Program-made: the position numbers and the translations under genes
NCBI RefSeq assembly: GCF_964355755.1
Contig: NC_092670.1
Coordinates: forward strand, 9,793,201 to 9,857,200
Length of the DNA stretch: 64,000 nt
Direction: 5' to 3'
From: Antedon mediterranea
Taxonomy: Eukaryota > Echinodermata > Crinoidea > Comatulida > Antedonidae
Notes under the pieces: model-generated
Database searches by the model: none
Seen by the model: only the letters and a program-made list of their open reading frames with translations
What the model was told of the DNA's origin: nothing
Part shown: positions 1 through 13,377 of the stretch, piece after piece
Layout: every line of letters begins with the position of its first letter
Numbering within the stretch: the first letter of the stretch is position 1

Positions 1-307
1 TTAAATTGATCCAGATCCGTTGACATACTGCACAGTATAGAACTACTGGTGTTTACTATACTGTGTTAAATTGACCCAGATCCGTTGACATACTGCACAG
101 TATAGAACTACTGGTGTTTACTATACTGTGTTAAATTGACCCAGATCCGTTGACATACTGCACAGTATAGAACTACTGGTGTTTACTATACTGTGTTAAA
201 TTGATCCAGATCCGTTGACATACTGCACAGTATAGAACTACTGGTGTTTACTATACTGTGTTAAATTGACCCAGATCCGTTGACATACTGCACAGTATAG
301 AACTACT
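1..307. repeat. 65-bp tandem repeat, about 4.7 copies, cut by the window edge
   Basis: Units start at 1, 66, 131, 196 and 261 and are nearly identical. The visible variant is GATCC versus GACCC at the same place (T in copies 1 and 4, C in 2, 3 and 5). Each full unit contains CACAGTATAG and, 15 nt later, its exact reverse complement CTATACTGTG, so each can form a 10-bp stem. Confidence 0.95.
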
Positions 308-2175
308 ATAATGCTTTGTTCTCAACAAATTTGTGCTTTAAAGGTTTTATAATCATATTAAAATAATAATAATAATTATTCTGTTTTTCCAATTCCATTA
401 CATGTTCTTCCTCATATGTGTTTTTAGTGTTGAGACTACTTAATATCACAAACCACTTTCCCTAAATTATCAACAGCAAATACTTCCTTCCCACAAACAA
501 AACTGAACCAAAAAGACGCACACCAACAGCACCCCTGAGTGTATTGAAGAGTGCAATTTGTAGCACACCTACAATTTTAAAAAGACGAGCGCCTGCATCT
601 CATGATAGGTATTGCATTTTCTCAAAATGTTATACATTACATCAATACATCCACAAAAGGCAGAGATAAAAGGTAAAAGTTAGATACTTGCCTAACCCCT
701 AATCTTCCATGATACAGGAACCACATGTCATACACATGAGATTTATGGAATTTGTCCATGATTTTGGAAAAAATGTCATAACGTAGGGATACAGCACTGA
801 GAATTGTGTGTCTGTGACAGTGTCAGTGCTCACTTAAATTATCTACATAGTCTAGTAGTGAACCCTGCTCTACATAATTAGAGATAATACTAATAGGTTG
901 GCTATCTAATTAGTAAGTGTACATTTCTGTGTTGTATCGGATTCCAGTGCTTAAACCCGTAATCCCTGCACCGACCGTTGTGTTTCTGGATTGTTTATCG
1001 TACATTATGTGATTAGAAGGTTTTTCTGTTACTACTGTTCACGATAGGCCGAAAATCAATTCAGTAAAGCAGTCTTTATGTTTATCAAACATGCTTAGCA
1101 AAAAAATCATCTTAAACTTTGTTTTAAATCAATAATTTGTTTTAAGTAAAAAATTTAGATTATTTATTATTTGGTAAACATTTTCTAATATTATTATACA
1201 TTTTATATTTAACTGTTCAAATAGGACTTTTTCAATTTGAGTGAAAGTGGACAAAGTTCACGTCCGTTCACTAATATTTATAATTAGTTAAAACATTCAT
1301 AAAAAAAACATTAATTAAAAAGAACAAAACAATTATAAACATTTCCTCATCATAACCATTGAAGTCATCAAAATGATAAAGACTCGATCTGAATTTTATT
1401 ATAAAATAAGATTGTTGCTGAGGGTTCATGAAATGATATTTAGAAATATGTAAAGTTTCTGGTATAATAGGAAGTGTAATAATTTTCATTGTAGAGTCAT
1501 GGCGTAATCTCTGCGACTACTACGTATGTTTGTTTGTACAGGCCGTCAACTTGCAAATGCTATTTACACTACCTCAAGATCTATGTGTATTTTGAATACT
1601 TGTATTAGAAATTGAATACAGAAAGCAATATTGGAAGGGTAGATAGATATAGTGTGATTATTATTATGAATTTCAATGTGTCACTCTGAATGAAAGGAAA
1701 ATTTACCTTTAATATCGGATTGCTTGTCATGTCTAATATAATAAAGAATTTGATTTTGATTTAATGAACGTGTTTATTGTCATCATCATGTCTACTTTCC
1801 ATCTTTGCTTCAGTTTGTTTACAGTCGAGGGTTCTGTTTCCGCGGCAAAGAAAACATGGTTAAATAGTAGGCAATCATTTTTTTTAATATCGCGATGAAA
1901 GTATAAGCCCAAAAATGAGGACACCAATCCAAATTGAAATATTGCTTTTGTAGTTATAACATTTAAGGTGATAAAGATACTATTAACTACAGTATCATAT
2001 GATAGCAAGGCATCAATTTATCTTATTGGTCTAATTCATATAAAAATCTAAATCAAAAAATCTTTTAAATACAATGCAGTTTAAAATACAAAAAAATGAA
2101 TAATAAACATTATCATACTCTTTGTAGTAACCCATTTTATTTTCAACAGCAAGTATTACTTAAAATTAGGTTCTA

Positions 2176-2355
2176 GACCAGTTTGTTGACTCCCAATTTG
2201 CTGACTTCAGTTTACCTAATCCCAGCTTGTCTAATCCCAGTTTACTTAATCCAAGTTTGCCTAATCCCGGTTTACTTAATCCAAGTTTGCCTAATCCTAG
2301 TTTACTTAATCCCAGTTTGCCTAATCCCAGTTTGCCTAATCCCAGTTTGCCAACT
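2176..2355. repeat. 15-bp minisatellite, about 12 degenerate copies
   Basis: The unit is CCCAGTTTGCCTAAT with substitutions (CAAG for CCAG, TTAC for TTGC). The unit length is a multiple of three, so open frames run through on both strands (LNPSLPNPS on +, KLGLGKLGL on -). These are by-products of the repeat, not genes. Confidence 0.9.
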
Positions 2356-4136
2356 GCCATGAAAATGAGTGTGATCAGATTTCTAACTATATTAACAATT
2401 TTATATTATTAATAATAAGCTGAGAAAATGTTGCATCGATGATGGCACGGGATGTATATTTAATCATAATAGGAAGAGTTGATTGTACTTTCCTAAAGTA
2501 CAATATTTGACAATTTTTTTTTTCATGCATTCCTCTTTCAGTCTATTATATTTTGTTATGTATGAGAATCATTATCTCATTAGCACACATCAAGACATTT
2601 TGATAACACATTGTGATAATTTCCAATTATTTAAATTAATTCATAATCTAATAAATCAAAATAATGTGTTAACTATAACTATTGATTATATACTATTCAT
2701 TTCTGACGATTTGGCATTTGTTTTGACTTTAATGTTGAATTAACATTTGTAACCATAACATATTTATTTTTTTATTTATTACTGGCATTTGCAAAGACCT
2801 GTCCCCAGAGCCATATAAACCTTCGCAGTACAATTTTGGTAATTTTGATACCCTTGTGTATAGATGTGTGTATCATGAAAAATTTATATAACAAACAATT
2901 ACGAAAACATTAAAATTACACCTTAGTGATACGATGAAGAATATAGAATATATTTGACATTAGTTGATAATATTCAAATACTCAAATATGCATACGGCTA
3001 CAAAGTTATAGTGTATGTAATTGTATCATTTAAATTATTAGTTGAGAAAATCCAATATTATTAATTTAAGAGATGTAATATATTCATAGTTTTATGTATA
3101 CTTGCTGTACGTGTAATTGATTTGGGAAAATAATAAAGTAAAAATATCCACTGTGAATACATAGTATTAGCGATGAATGTTGTATATTATTATTAGTATG
3201 CAGATACCATACAACCTTGAAAAGAAGGTGTCCCAACCTTTACCCCCTTCTCCTCTGCGTTTTGCAAAAGTAATTTTGGAAAAAGACCATTTCAAACGGA
3301 AAGTAGATTTTCTTTCACTTGTACCTTCCCTTTTCATAATGATGATCTATTGTCCCTCAAAAAACATGAAAAATTAAGATTAATATCAGACTTTATAGTT
3401 TTATTATATTACTTATTAAATTGCATAGAAAAAAATAATGATTTCAATTATAAAAAGGCAAAATAAACAGTTAATTTAACTGACAGACTTTCCTTTACCT
3501 CTGTTTTTAGGTAAATCATTTTCAATCTAATTTTTGGTCAAGGTGACGTTAAAATAGCATGTTAAAAAAAAATGTAGACCTGTGCATTATTAAATTTGGT
3601 GTCAATTTGTTACTAGCCCACATAGATATATGGGCTAGAAGCGTGGGTGTATTTCTTATCCTTAATGTTGGCAAGGATCATTTGCTGCTGGATACGTACT
3701 GAAGGACTGATTAGTGTTTTGAGACTGATAGCATCCAATTCCATAATTATTCAGTAGCCGTCGTATAATATATGTATGATATTAGTTAATGCTGAATATT
3801 TAGTTTTCTAGATTAGATCGTACTTAGTTTAAAAGTTATCGCCACATGAATCAAATAGGCAATTTGTTTTTAATTTACGATATTTAACCCTAGCTCTACA
3901 CGTAGCATTAAAAGCACACTTCATGAAAATGATATTAAAAATATGATAATGCAATATGCTGTTCAGTTGGATAGAAAATTGAAGAGGAAGGATGGCTCTA
4001 GAGACCAGGTTTAATTAACATTTAGCATTACTACACGTAGCTCCTTAGCGGCTTACTGTAATCTCACTATATACTGACTATTATTACCACCTCTGTACTG
4101 CGCTGGATAAATTTCTGTCTTGGATATAGTGGTACT

Positions 4137-4182
4137 AGCCAATCAGGTTGTCTGTATCATATCTAATCAAGATGATACATAT
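4137..4182 (+). repeat. Dispersed repeat copy 1 (pairs with 4804-4845)
   Basis: The segment with CCAATCAGG and GTATCATATCTAATC plus GAGATGA/AAGATGA recurs 667 bp downstream in the same orientation with a few changes. The family is unknown. Confidence 0.5.
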
Positions 4183-4803
4183 AACAGTTAGAGTGTCGTC
4201 CATACATTAGAAACACCTCTGTACTATTATTAAATTCATAATACTACAACTATAAACTTTAAACTTTATTTGAATATCGTCTGTAGAATTGTTCTTGCAT
4301 TTAATACAATACAAAAAGACAACATTTACAAAAATAAATATTACAACAAATTAAAAAAATTTGTGAATAGAATTATTGCGAGATAATTTAAAAATGATTC
4401 TACTCTAAAATTGTTACTGAACGTATACAGTCAACAATAAAAAGTGTGATGACATTGCATATAGCTTTAGTTTAGAATTTAAAAGAAAATGTAGTTTACT
4501 GCAGTAACTGTAGGAGAATAATTTTAACATGGTTCCTTTTCCTGAATGTTATAGCCTTCTAGACTATATGGTATTATTATTATTTTAAATCATATTGTAC
4601 AGTAAATATTATTTGGTATATTATTATTATATTCAATTATGACCTGTTAAATATTCTATTTCCATTTAAAGGATTAATATTTTATTTTAATAAAATTTCT
4701 CAACAAATAGCAATAAGGTTTTAGTATATTAAAAACAGTAGATCAACAAGATAAATTTAATAAAGATTAACACCGCATAGCGTTCAGTATTAATAGTGAA
4801 ATT

Positions 4804-4845
4804 GACCAATCAGGATGTCCGTATCATATCTAATCGAGATGAGGT
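4804..4845 (+). repeat. Dispersed repeat copy 2 (pairs with 4137-4182)
   Basis: Same core (CCAATCAGGATGTCCGTATC then ATATCTAATC) as at 4137. The two may mark the same ends of two insertions, or an old duplication of the 0.6 kb between them. Confidence 0.5.
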
Positions 4846-5539
4846 ATGCACTGCATAAGTGCATGTTTTGTGGATGTATTTTTGTTACTATCTCTATTTG
4901 ACATTGCTAAATGATGATGCATGTAATTTTGTTCATGCTTGATTTAGCTCACCTTGGAAATTAAAATAAATTCTATATTATAAAATATTAATTCATTTAA
5001 TATTAATTATTTATTTTTAAATTTTAATAAAACATGGCAATAAGTACGTTCTGTGATTTTACTATGAATTATAAATATTTTAAAATATTGAATTTAATAA
5101 TACTGTACTGATCGTCGAGTAACACCACTACTTTGAAAATTCTATGAATGTTTCCAAAAAATGAATGAAAAATGTATTATTATTATATATAATGACTGAT
5201 TATATGCTGATGAATATTTAATATTAATAATATTTTAATTCCTTTTTTCATTTTTTATTATTTGCTTTATTATTTATTAATTATTTTATTTATTTATTTT
5301 TGTTTATGCCTAACGTTTCTTAATTGTTTAACAAAATAAATTGTTCAAGTTACGAAAAACCAAAATAAAATTAAAATTTTTTTCATAAACCTTCCACTAT
5401 CACATTTTAAAGCCACAATATTCTAAGTATTTATTAGCAGTATTGAAATTAGAAATTGTGCCAATTTTTTCAGGGTGGATAAACTGGTTTTAATAAAATG
5501 TTTTATGCTTTAAAACTATAAAGTCTTAAGGCTATAGGG

Positions 5540-5640
5540 AGTGGAGTTGAAAGAGTTGTGAGTTACAATCTGTAGCATTAGGTCAGGATTGAACCCTGGG
5601 ATTGGAAGGCATGCATGTTAACCACCAAGATACAGCTCCT
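5540..5640 (-). mobile_element. tRNA-derived SINE fragment, family B
   Basis: On the reverse strand: a tRNA-like A-box region (TATCTTGGTGGTTAACATGC), then GCCTTCCAATCCCAGGG, then a B box (GGGTTCAATCC), and a downstream CTCTTTCAACTCCA. The copy at 57921-58021 shares all four blocks in the same order. Confidence 0.65.
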
Positions 5641-5829
5641 ATACACTACCGGCACATCCCAATTCGAAGTGAACCTCTATTAACACTATAATGTGTTAGA
5701 GGTATAACGGTTCCACTATTATTCTATTTATGTTGTTGTATCACAATAACGAGAATAATATGTTAAAAGCCTAAAATATTTTGAATCCTGCATGTAAACA
5801 AGAAATATTTCAGTAGAAAACATTTTGTG

Positions 5830-6010
5830 TATAGTCAGGCTAGACATTCTCTTCCCAGATTTTTTTTAATCGAGCAGCATGGACCTATAAATTGGTTGAG
5901 TTTACAAAATTCCAAAAATGTCAGCCGTAGATATAGCTTTCGCGATGATAAAACTTCTTAATGAATATGTCCTCTGGGAATATATCTGCCTAGAAGCGCG
6001 GCACGAAAAA
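5830..6010 (+). repeat. Dispersed repeat related to 13460-13650
   Basis: It shares in order CTCTTTTCCCAGA, a GAGCAGC/CCAGCAGC block, AAACTGTCAGCC-like, TTAATGAATATGTCCTC and GCGCGGCACGAAAA with the sequence at 13460-13650. Identity is about 70 percent by eye. The family is not recognised. The apparent 70-codon frame at 5918-6130 falls in it and is not conserved between the copies. Confidence 0.6.
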
Positions 6011-8170
6011 ACAATTGACAATGGCATACATGGTTTTTGTTTAGTGATGTACAATTTACTGTATCAAATTAATATTAAATATAGTTTTAATGATGAGTAC
6101 AGATGTATGGAATATATATCTAAAGGCTGATTAATGAATAATATAATAGTGACCAGAAGATAATATGATAATTAATTTTTAATGAATCATCTACCGTGAT
6201 ATTCTATATTTAATCTTAGTTAAACAAATACGTGTTTGTTTCAGCTGTTTTGTCTGATCGGTGCACAAAAGATGTCAATCGCGGCCAAGCTTAGAATGAA
6301 CTTGCGAATCGATGTCATTGATTATTACAGCAATGATACTATGTAAACACAAGTATTAACCCTATTACATCAAAGTGTGCGGAACAATAAACAAGTTTTA
6401 CACTCTCATCAGATACTATAGCAAGCACTTTCAAATTCAATCTCCGCCTGTGGTATTTACTATTACTCAGATAAAGGTATTTATTCTGGTCCTCCTTAAA
6501 CTGGAAACTGAGAAAATTCAGATTAGGCGGTCAGCACAGCACAGCGCCTACTGGATCTGCACACTACTTTTTTTCAAATACTGTAGTGTGCTATTGTTCC
6601 AATGTACACAATGGCTTTACATCCCATCTGAAGGACAAGGCAATAATAATTTTCAAGTCAAACTATACTTCTCCATTCAATGAATACATTATTATTGCAC
6701 CTGTGAATTATTTCTAGGGCCACTATAGGTTCCTAAAGCCAATTGCACTGAAGAGTGGTAATAATAATGTGCTTGTCCCACGTAGAATCGTGAAACCGCG
6801 TTTTGTTTAAATGGTCAAGAAATAACATAGATTTTATATATTTTGTTTTGAAAAATCGTGAGAGAAACTGTTTTTCACAATGATTCTATTTTATCAAATA
6901 CAGAAACAAAATCATAGTTTTTTTTGTGATAGATTTGTACCTTCGGTCTCATTTATTGAGTGCCATTTTGAGTGTTGAAATGGCCAAGAAAATAGTGGCG
7001 CTATATTACATTTTGGCTATGAAAAAAAAAAAAGCACATGATCCTGTTTCATATTTCCTGCATCCGCGTGACAAATTAATTTGTTGCATCGCACATTCAT
7101 TATGACTGTGAATCACTGTGGCACGTATTATGGCATTGATACACTCAGGTGTGTTATAAGTGATGATAATTATTACTACTACGAACAAGAACTAGTTTTA
7201 CGTCAGGGAGTTGATTAGTCATATGATTGCCAACTCTGACGTAATTGTACTGAATACCCAGTACTATGCATTTAAGAATAATTGTGACAACCGGTTCTCA
7301 ATACTGTTTCTCCACATATGACAATATTTGTCCATTGTCATAGGAAAATTTCATAATACAGCATCTCATGTGCATCACATGTGATACCTGTATCATAGGT
7401 TGGTTTAGATAGGGTCTATGATCTACAATATGCTATAGATATGAAAATGGTAATATACTACAGAGATAGAAACTACGGATAATTATTATTTGGCCGGGAG
7501 TTGGGAAACCCACAGAAAAACATATTATAGTTTAAATGGACATATACACAGCCTACACCATGACAAAGCCTCATGCTTCCGGGTTTTCCACCGATCATGA
7601 GCGTCAAAACGTAGTGTGTTGGTCACCAAGCAACTGCAATATTGTCAAGTCAGAAAATCATTCTGCACATGCTCAGAAAATCAATCTGCACATGCAAGTC
7701 TTATCTACTGAAATTAATTATAGCAAATTGAAAACTCCTAACAAAAGCTTTTCAAGGTCGATTTTATCTAGATAACATTATGCCATGATTTTAGCGATTT
7801 AATTTCCAAGAACTAATTATGGTTATTTTTAGAATTATATTTGCCAAGGATTATGACAGAAGGTTAATAACCTCTAAAATTGTAGAATATTACAAATAAA
7901 ATCAAAAAGATTTAGACACAGATTCATGTCTGCACACAAAAAGCTTACTTTTGCGTACTCTACGTACTATTATTAATATACGAAACAAGGCTTTTGTATA
8001 CATTAAACTGAAATTTGATATTTTTAATTTTATACCGTATTTATTCGAATAATATTATTTGCCCACGCATGTATTGTTCATGAGAGTTTTAAGGGAGCGT
8101 TTATTCAAGGGAGGCGTTTATTTTTTTGGATGTAGTTTGGTAAAACATGTAATCAAATAGATACCACTAG

Positions 8171-8528
8171 ATATACGGCTTTACCACGTTGAAACACCGG
8201 TTCTCGTCAGATCACCGAAGTTAAGCAACGTTGGGCCTGGTTAGAGCTTGGATGGGAGACCATCTGGGAATAGCGGGTGCTGTATATGGAGCTGGGGTCC
8301 CGTTAGGCATTTGAAATCAGCACTGCTGACTCTTATGGCAGCCCCTGCATCTAGTATCTGCCTCAGACCTCTGGTCAAGGTGGGCACTGGACGAGAGAAG
8401 CCCTTGATCAATGTCAGGACCAATCAAGGTGCTTTAAACTCTCCTGGCTTTGTTTGTATCAAACCTGTTTAAGTGGCGGTAATTATCGCTGTTGGTTTCG
8501 ATTGAATAAAATAAAATAAAATAAAATA
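8171..8528 (+). mobile_element. 5S rRNA-derived SINE (SINE3-like)
   Basis: 8171-8289 aligns over its whole length with 5S rRNA: ACCACGTTGAAACACCGG, TTCTCGTCAGATCACCGAAG, TTAAGCAACGTTGGGCCTGG, GATGGGAGACCATCTGGGAA, then GGGTGCTGTA. It includes the internal Pol III control regions. About 220 bp of unrelated body follow, then a tail of about four ATAAA units. A 5S head plus body plus short-repeat tail is the layout of SINE3 retroposons. The base changes in the 5S part make a functional 5S gene unlikely. No clear target duplication was found. Apparent frames on both strands (8241-8472) are shadows. Confidence 0.85.
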
Positions 8529-10850
8529 TGAAAAAATACAACACAGTTTAATATCAAGAAGTAATAAAATACAGTAAAAATTGTATGAAATTCTTGGTAA
8601 ATTGTAGACCATTTCAATCAACACATTCTACTACAAATAGAAATGTGTTTATTAAATACAATATTGTGTATGCATGTGGCGGGGTGTTATTCCAAATAAT
8701 ATTATATAGGGGGAGGGCGGGGGTTGGTTAGGGGTTGTGTTTATTCAAAGCAGGGATATTTATTATTAATATAAAAAAATAAAGTGCATTGGTAACTAGA
8801 ATTTTTACTCTTAACAGCAACACTCAAATTTGTTTAAAAAGAAATATCGTTAAGTCGATTAATTAAAATTGAAAGATAAGACCATAATGGTCATTAATAA
8901 TTTATAAGATGACCTATCGAAGGATTATTGAATGCACCTATTTTTATAGTGCATTATAAAAAAGAATTTTGCATGGTCATATTTAGTATAAAATCATACA
9001 TAATTTATAAGAACACTGTCCTCTCAGTAACACCAGTGTTTAAGAATTTTGAATGCCTTATTGGTACAAATGTTAATTAAAGCCTTAAAAAATATGCATA
9101 AATTACCATAGACTTGTTCATGAAGGTTAAAATTAGCATAACCTTTTTCTTAAACCGTGCTGTTGAATTACCGCATATACCTGCTACTACCACCAAATTT
9201 TTAAGACAATTTGAACTCTAGAAAAGGATATATTCAATGAATAATTTATGAGTGTAAAAATAAATCATAAAATGAATTATTCATAAAGATCAAAACATTT
9301 CAAAATATCGGATAAATGGCAATATTTTAGGAAGTTAGTTTTAATATTGAAAAAACTTTTTAAGTAGATCATGCATTCCTGTACCTTAATAATTTGTTAT
9401 CGTTTTATAAAACGAAGTAACTATATATTATGCCTTGGCACGCGTGAATGTTGGCCCATCAAAACCTAAAAAACCCCATCCCTCTAGGCAATGGAATGGT
9501 GAGAAAAGGCGATGGTCAATAAAGAAGATGTTGAGAAAGAAAAAGTACCAATTGGTTAATTTCGAACACAAACCCTAGTCTAACACCATATCTGATGCCA
9601 TAACACATAAGTTTTTTTTTTCAAAGCCATAGCGCCCACTTCTTCTTCTTTTTATCGAATCCACTATTGTGGTGGTGTAATACTAGGCGCCCACTTTATA
9701 GGCGTAGATAATGTTTGGATTGTATTTACTCCTTGGGGCGTAGATGTAGCCACTTTGTTTATAAAATATTTTTTGGGCGATGACAAGGAAAATGATTTCC
9801 TACCTAAAAGTAAAAAAGTAGGCCTAAATAAAATCGCTAAATAAAAGAGATCTTAAACAATGTTTTGACCTTGTATACCATGTAGGGGGTTAGTGACTAA
9901 CATGCTTGACCGATCAACATTTCAAAATTATCTTTAAGAAATCAATTGCTTCCGAAAATAAATATGACAAATTGTAACAACAAACAAAATCAATAGTTTC
10001 CAAGTCTTTCATTATTAAGCAGAATTTAGGTTTAAAAATTTAAAATAATAGAATCAAGTCAAAGATTAGATAATCTTAACAACATAAAGTATAAACATAA
10101 TTTATTTTATAAATCATTGTGATAGGGATATGGTACCATATCAAATCAAATCAGTTTCTGACTTCTATTAAAAGATCTTGGCCTAAAAAACATCCTTCTA
10201 GCAAACCTTGTCCTCAAGATGATGGTTCAGGTTAGTAAAGCAAAAAAAACTCCCAAGAAATAAATAATCTTTTAAACAACTCCCAGTTCCTAATAACAGC
10301 CTGTCAAAGAAGTCGGTGCTGTCCAGAAAAAGATCAGGTCATCTCTAGATAATCTGTTTGAGACTACCATGTCTGTCTAGAGGACCAACGCATTATGTTG
10401 ACTGTGTTGCAAGAGACACTAACTGAATCAGGGGATGAACAAAGGATTATGATGGTGACGTGATGTCATTTACCTACCTAGCAGCCAAAAGCTTTGAAAC
10501 GGTAAAATATTAGAGACATAGAGTCGGAACAGTTTAACATAACAACATCAATGTACTTTCAGGAGAACCACCAAGGCCGGATCATGCAGTCCACATATAA
10601 GTTGTAACATAAAAAAAGTATACAACGTATTAACATGTTATATGAAATGAACTCAGCTGTCAAACTTTTAATGATCGTTTTCTGTCAACAATCGGTTTAC
10701 TTTTGAGGTTAGTTACTATCGGATGAGTTTAGTACATACATCAACAATAAGCCACATTATTATCAGGCTTACCTGTTTCCTGTTCCATAATCATCTAGTT
10801 TTGCTCATCGCGGTTTTGTTGTAAACACATCCTTCTTCCTGTGCCATCCT

Positions 10851-11003
10851 CTTAAGCTCTGTCTACCCTATCAAACTTTATGTGACAAAAAAATGTGACG
10901 TGTTCAAATATGGTAGTGATATTCCCAAATATGGTAGTGATATGACATCATCATGTCCATATATAGGCAAATCACATTTTTTTGATCATGCTGCAGACTA
11001 ACA
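10851..11003. mobile_element. MITE-like dispersed repeat (pairs with 51851-51950)
   Basis: It starts AAGCTCTGTCTACCCTATC and contains an internal direct repeat of CAAATATGGTAGTGATAT plus ATGACATCATCATGTCCATA. The end (ATCATGCTGCAGACT) is an imperfect inverted copy of the start. A shorter copy at 51851 shares AAGCTCTATCTAC, CAAATATGG and GTCCATATATGG. Confidence 0.6.
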
Positions 11004-11337
11004 ATCATCACATTTAATATTTTTGGAAATAATCATAAAGAATGTTTATAAATTAAATAAGGAGAAAATTTCATGAATTGAAAAAAAAACCATAATAATT
11101 GTTTCTTTGTAAATATGTCTACTGTTATAAATTAAACTTTTATTTAATTATTCTGGTTCTTCCATCTTAAATTAAATTAATCAATGTCGAGGCAGAAGTC
11201 TGTGCCATTTAATAAAAGAAGCAGCGCTTGGATTTTTCACTGCAGAATAGAACAGTTGTGTATATGCTACAAGTTGGGTTTTCAAACAGCATTCACCAGT
11301 TGCATTGCACCAAATTCTCTAATCGCTAATACGAAAA

Positions 11338-11785
11338 GCTTAACATGAAATAGAAGCATTTATTAGAAATGTTACCATGTAATAGTACAAACAGCTAAAC
11401 ATGCAAGAGAAGCATTTAATAGAAATTTTACCATGTAATAGTACAAACAGCTGAACATGCAATAGAAGTATTTGATGGAAATGTTACCATGTAATAGTAC
11501 AAACAGCTAAACATGCAAGAGAAGCATTTAATAGAAATTTTACCATGTAATAATACAAACAGCTAAACATGCAATAGAAGCATTTAATAGAAATTTTACC
11601 ATGTAATAGTACAAACAGCTTAACATGCAAGAGAAGCATTTAATAGAAATTTTACCATGTTATAGTACAAACAGCTGAACATGCAATAGAAGTATTTGAT
11701 GGAAATGTTACCGTGTAATACAGTAGTACAAACAGCTGAACATGCAATACAAGTATTTGATAGAAATTTTACTTTGTAATAAAGA
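11338..11785. repeat. 56-bp tandem repeat, about 8 copies
   Basis: Units begin AACATGCAA at 11342, 11398, 11454, 11510, 11566, 11622, 11678 and about 11739. They contain TTTTACCATGTAATAGTAC and ACAAACAGCT. The seventh unit has a 5-bp insertion. Copies alternate AAGAGAAGC and AATAGAAG(T/C), which suggests higher-order duplication of unit pairs. The reverse-strand frame at 11620-11832 comes from this array. Confidence 0.9.
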
Positions 11786-13377
11786 AATAAGTCTGAGTAG
11801 CACATGATACAGAATGAACCAATCGAATACACCTAGGTGTGTTATGTTATTGTTGCTATAACAATACATTGACATTTAATAGTTAATCTACAATGGATTT
11901 CTCATTACTGTAAACAAAACAATTTCTTAAATGTCAAATGAATATGTTCAACTATATGTATGTATGTAGAACACTAAACCACGGTGATAAAACTATAATA
12001 TTGACATTTGTAGTACATCGATGATAATTAATTATATTTTGAATTTTTTTTGGCATTTCATTCCCAAGCGAGGTCAGTCTTAATATCAGGCTAATTTTCA
12101 ATCAATCAATCAACGGTTACAAATTATTGCATATACTTGCAAAATTTGTTTTTTGCATATAATAAGAAAAAATCAGATAAAAATTGATGATAGTGTTGCA
12201 TACTCTTCCATCTAAAAAAAAATGATGTGGTTTAATGTGGAGATGCTCCTACTCACGGACTGTCCCATGTAATGGAAAGTCAACTTTCACCCATACGATG
12301 ATAATGACGAGAGAATAGAACATTTCAATTTTTTACCAAATGAAAATATTTGTTCCATGATACAGATATAAAACCATTATTTGTAACATCTAAAGTAATT
12401 TTTTATCATTTGATTGGACAGTTGCGAATGAACATGCATAAATACACATTTGTACTTGCATAAATTGAAAAATGCACTATTGATAACATGGCTTCAATAG
12501 AATATTTATTGAATATCATGTGACCCACTCTAATCAAATGACAAAGATGTTAAAGACTGGTCAGTCCCTATCTTGCTTAATAATTCTCCTCTAATTCAAT
12601 TTTCCAACATTCTTCTTCACTAGATCTTTTCATAATAATCAACTACATACTGTAGATCCTTCTATATTTAGCTAAGTTTACAGTTGTTTATTTTTGCTAA
12701 TTAATTTTGCACTATCAGATAAAGAAGTAAAATAAATTAATTAGTAAAGCTGTCGGCTTGGTTACGCCTACAACCAATCATAGACCAAATGATTAATGCT
12801 TTTATAAAGGTTATAGATGAAAGGTTACCTAAGTGAGTACATACTTAGTGTGAGTATTGGCGATTGCTTTTAATTGAAGCCCAGGCTTGTGTTGTTTACA
12901 TTATCAATGTTATTAGCAATAACACCATTGTAAGCAATTAAATGGTAAATCTTATTGACTTTATCAGATTTCACCTGATTCATCAAACTCCTTAAAATTG
13001 ATGTGGTTTTAGCTTTAGATTCAACATTGATTCTTACTTTTAAAATTAGAAAAGAAAAAGTTAATAATAAAGTAACAAGAAATATTTCTTACAAAAAAAC
13101 TCCGCTTGACATTTTAACATTAATCACACAAATACATAAAAATCAGAGATAGTTCTTTAATTATGAATCACATGCCCATTTTTTCACTAGTTAATTGTAT
13201 ACACAGCATTTGAAAGAAGACATGTGTACCTTTCCAACAATGTATTATTTGCCAACAAATACTAATCTACTAATTCAAAAATGCCATTTAATAATGGTCA
13301 ATTTTGAACTTCAATGTGCTGTAACCTGTACTGTAGGCATGCAACTAAATACCCTCTAGAGACAACGTGACTTCACA

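Noticed and set aside
8171-8289. Functional 5S rRNA gene
   Set aside because: Several changes from the conserved sequence, no T-run terminator directly after the 3' end, and a SINE-type body and tail follow.
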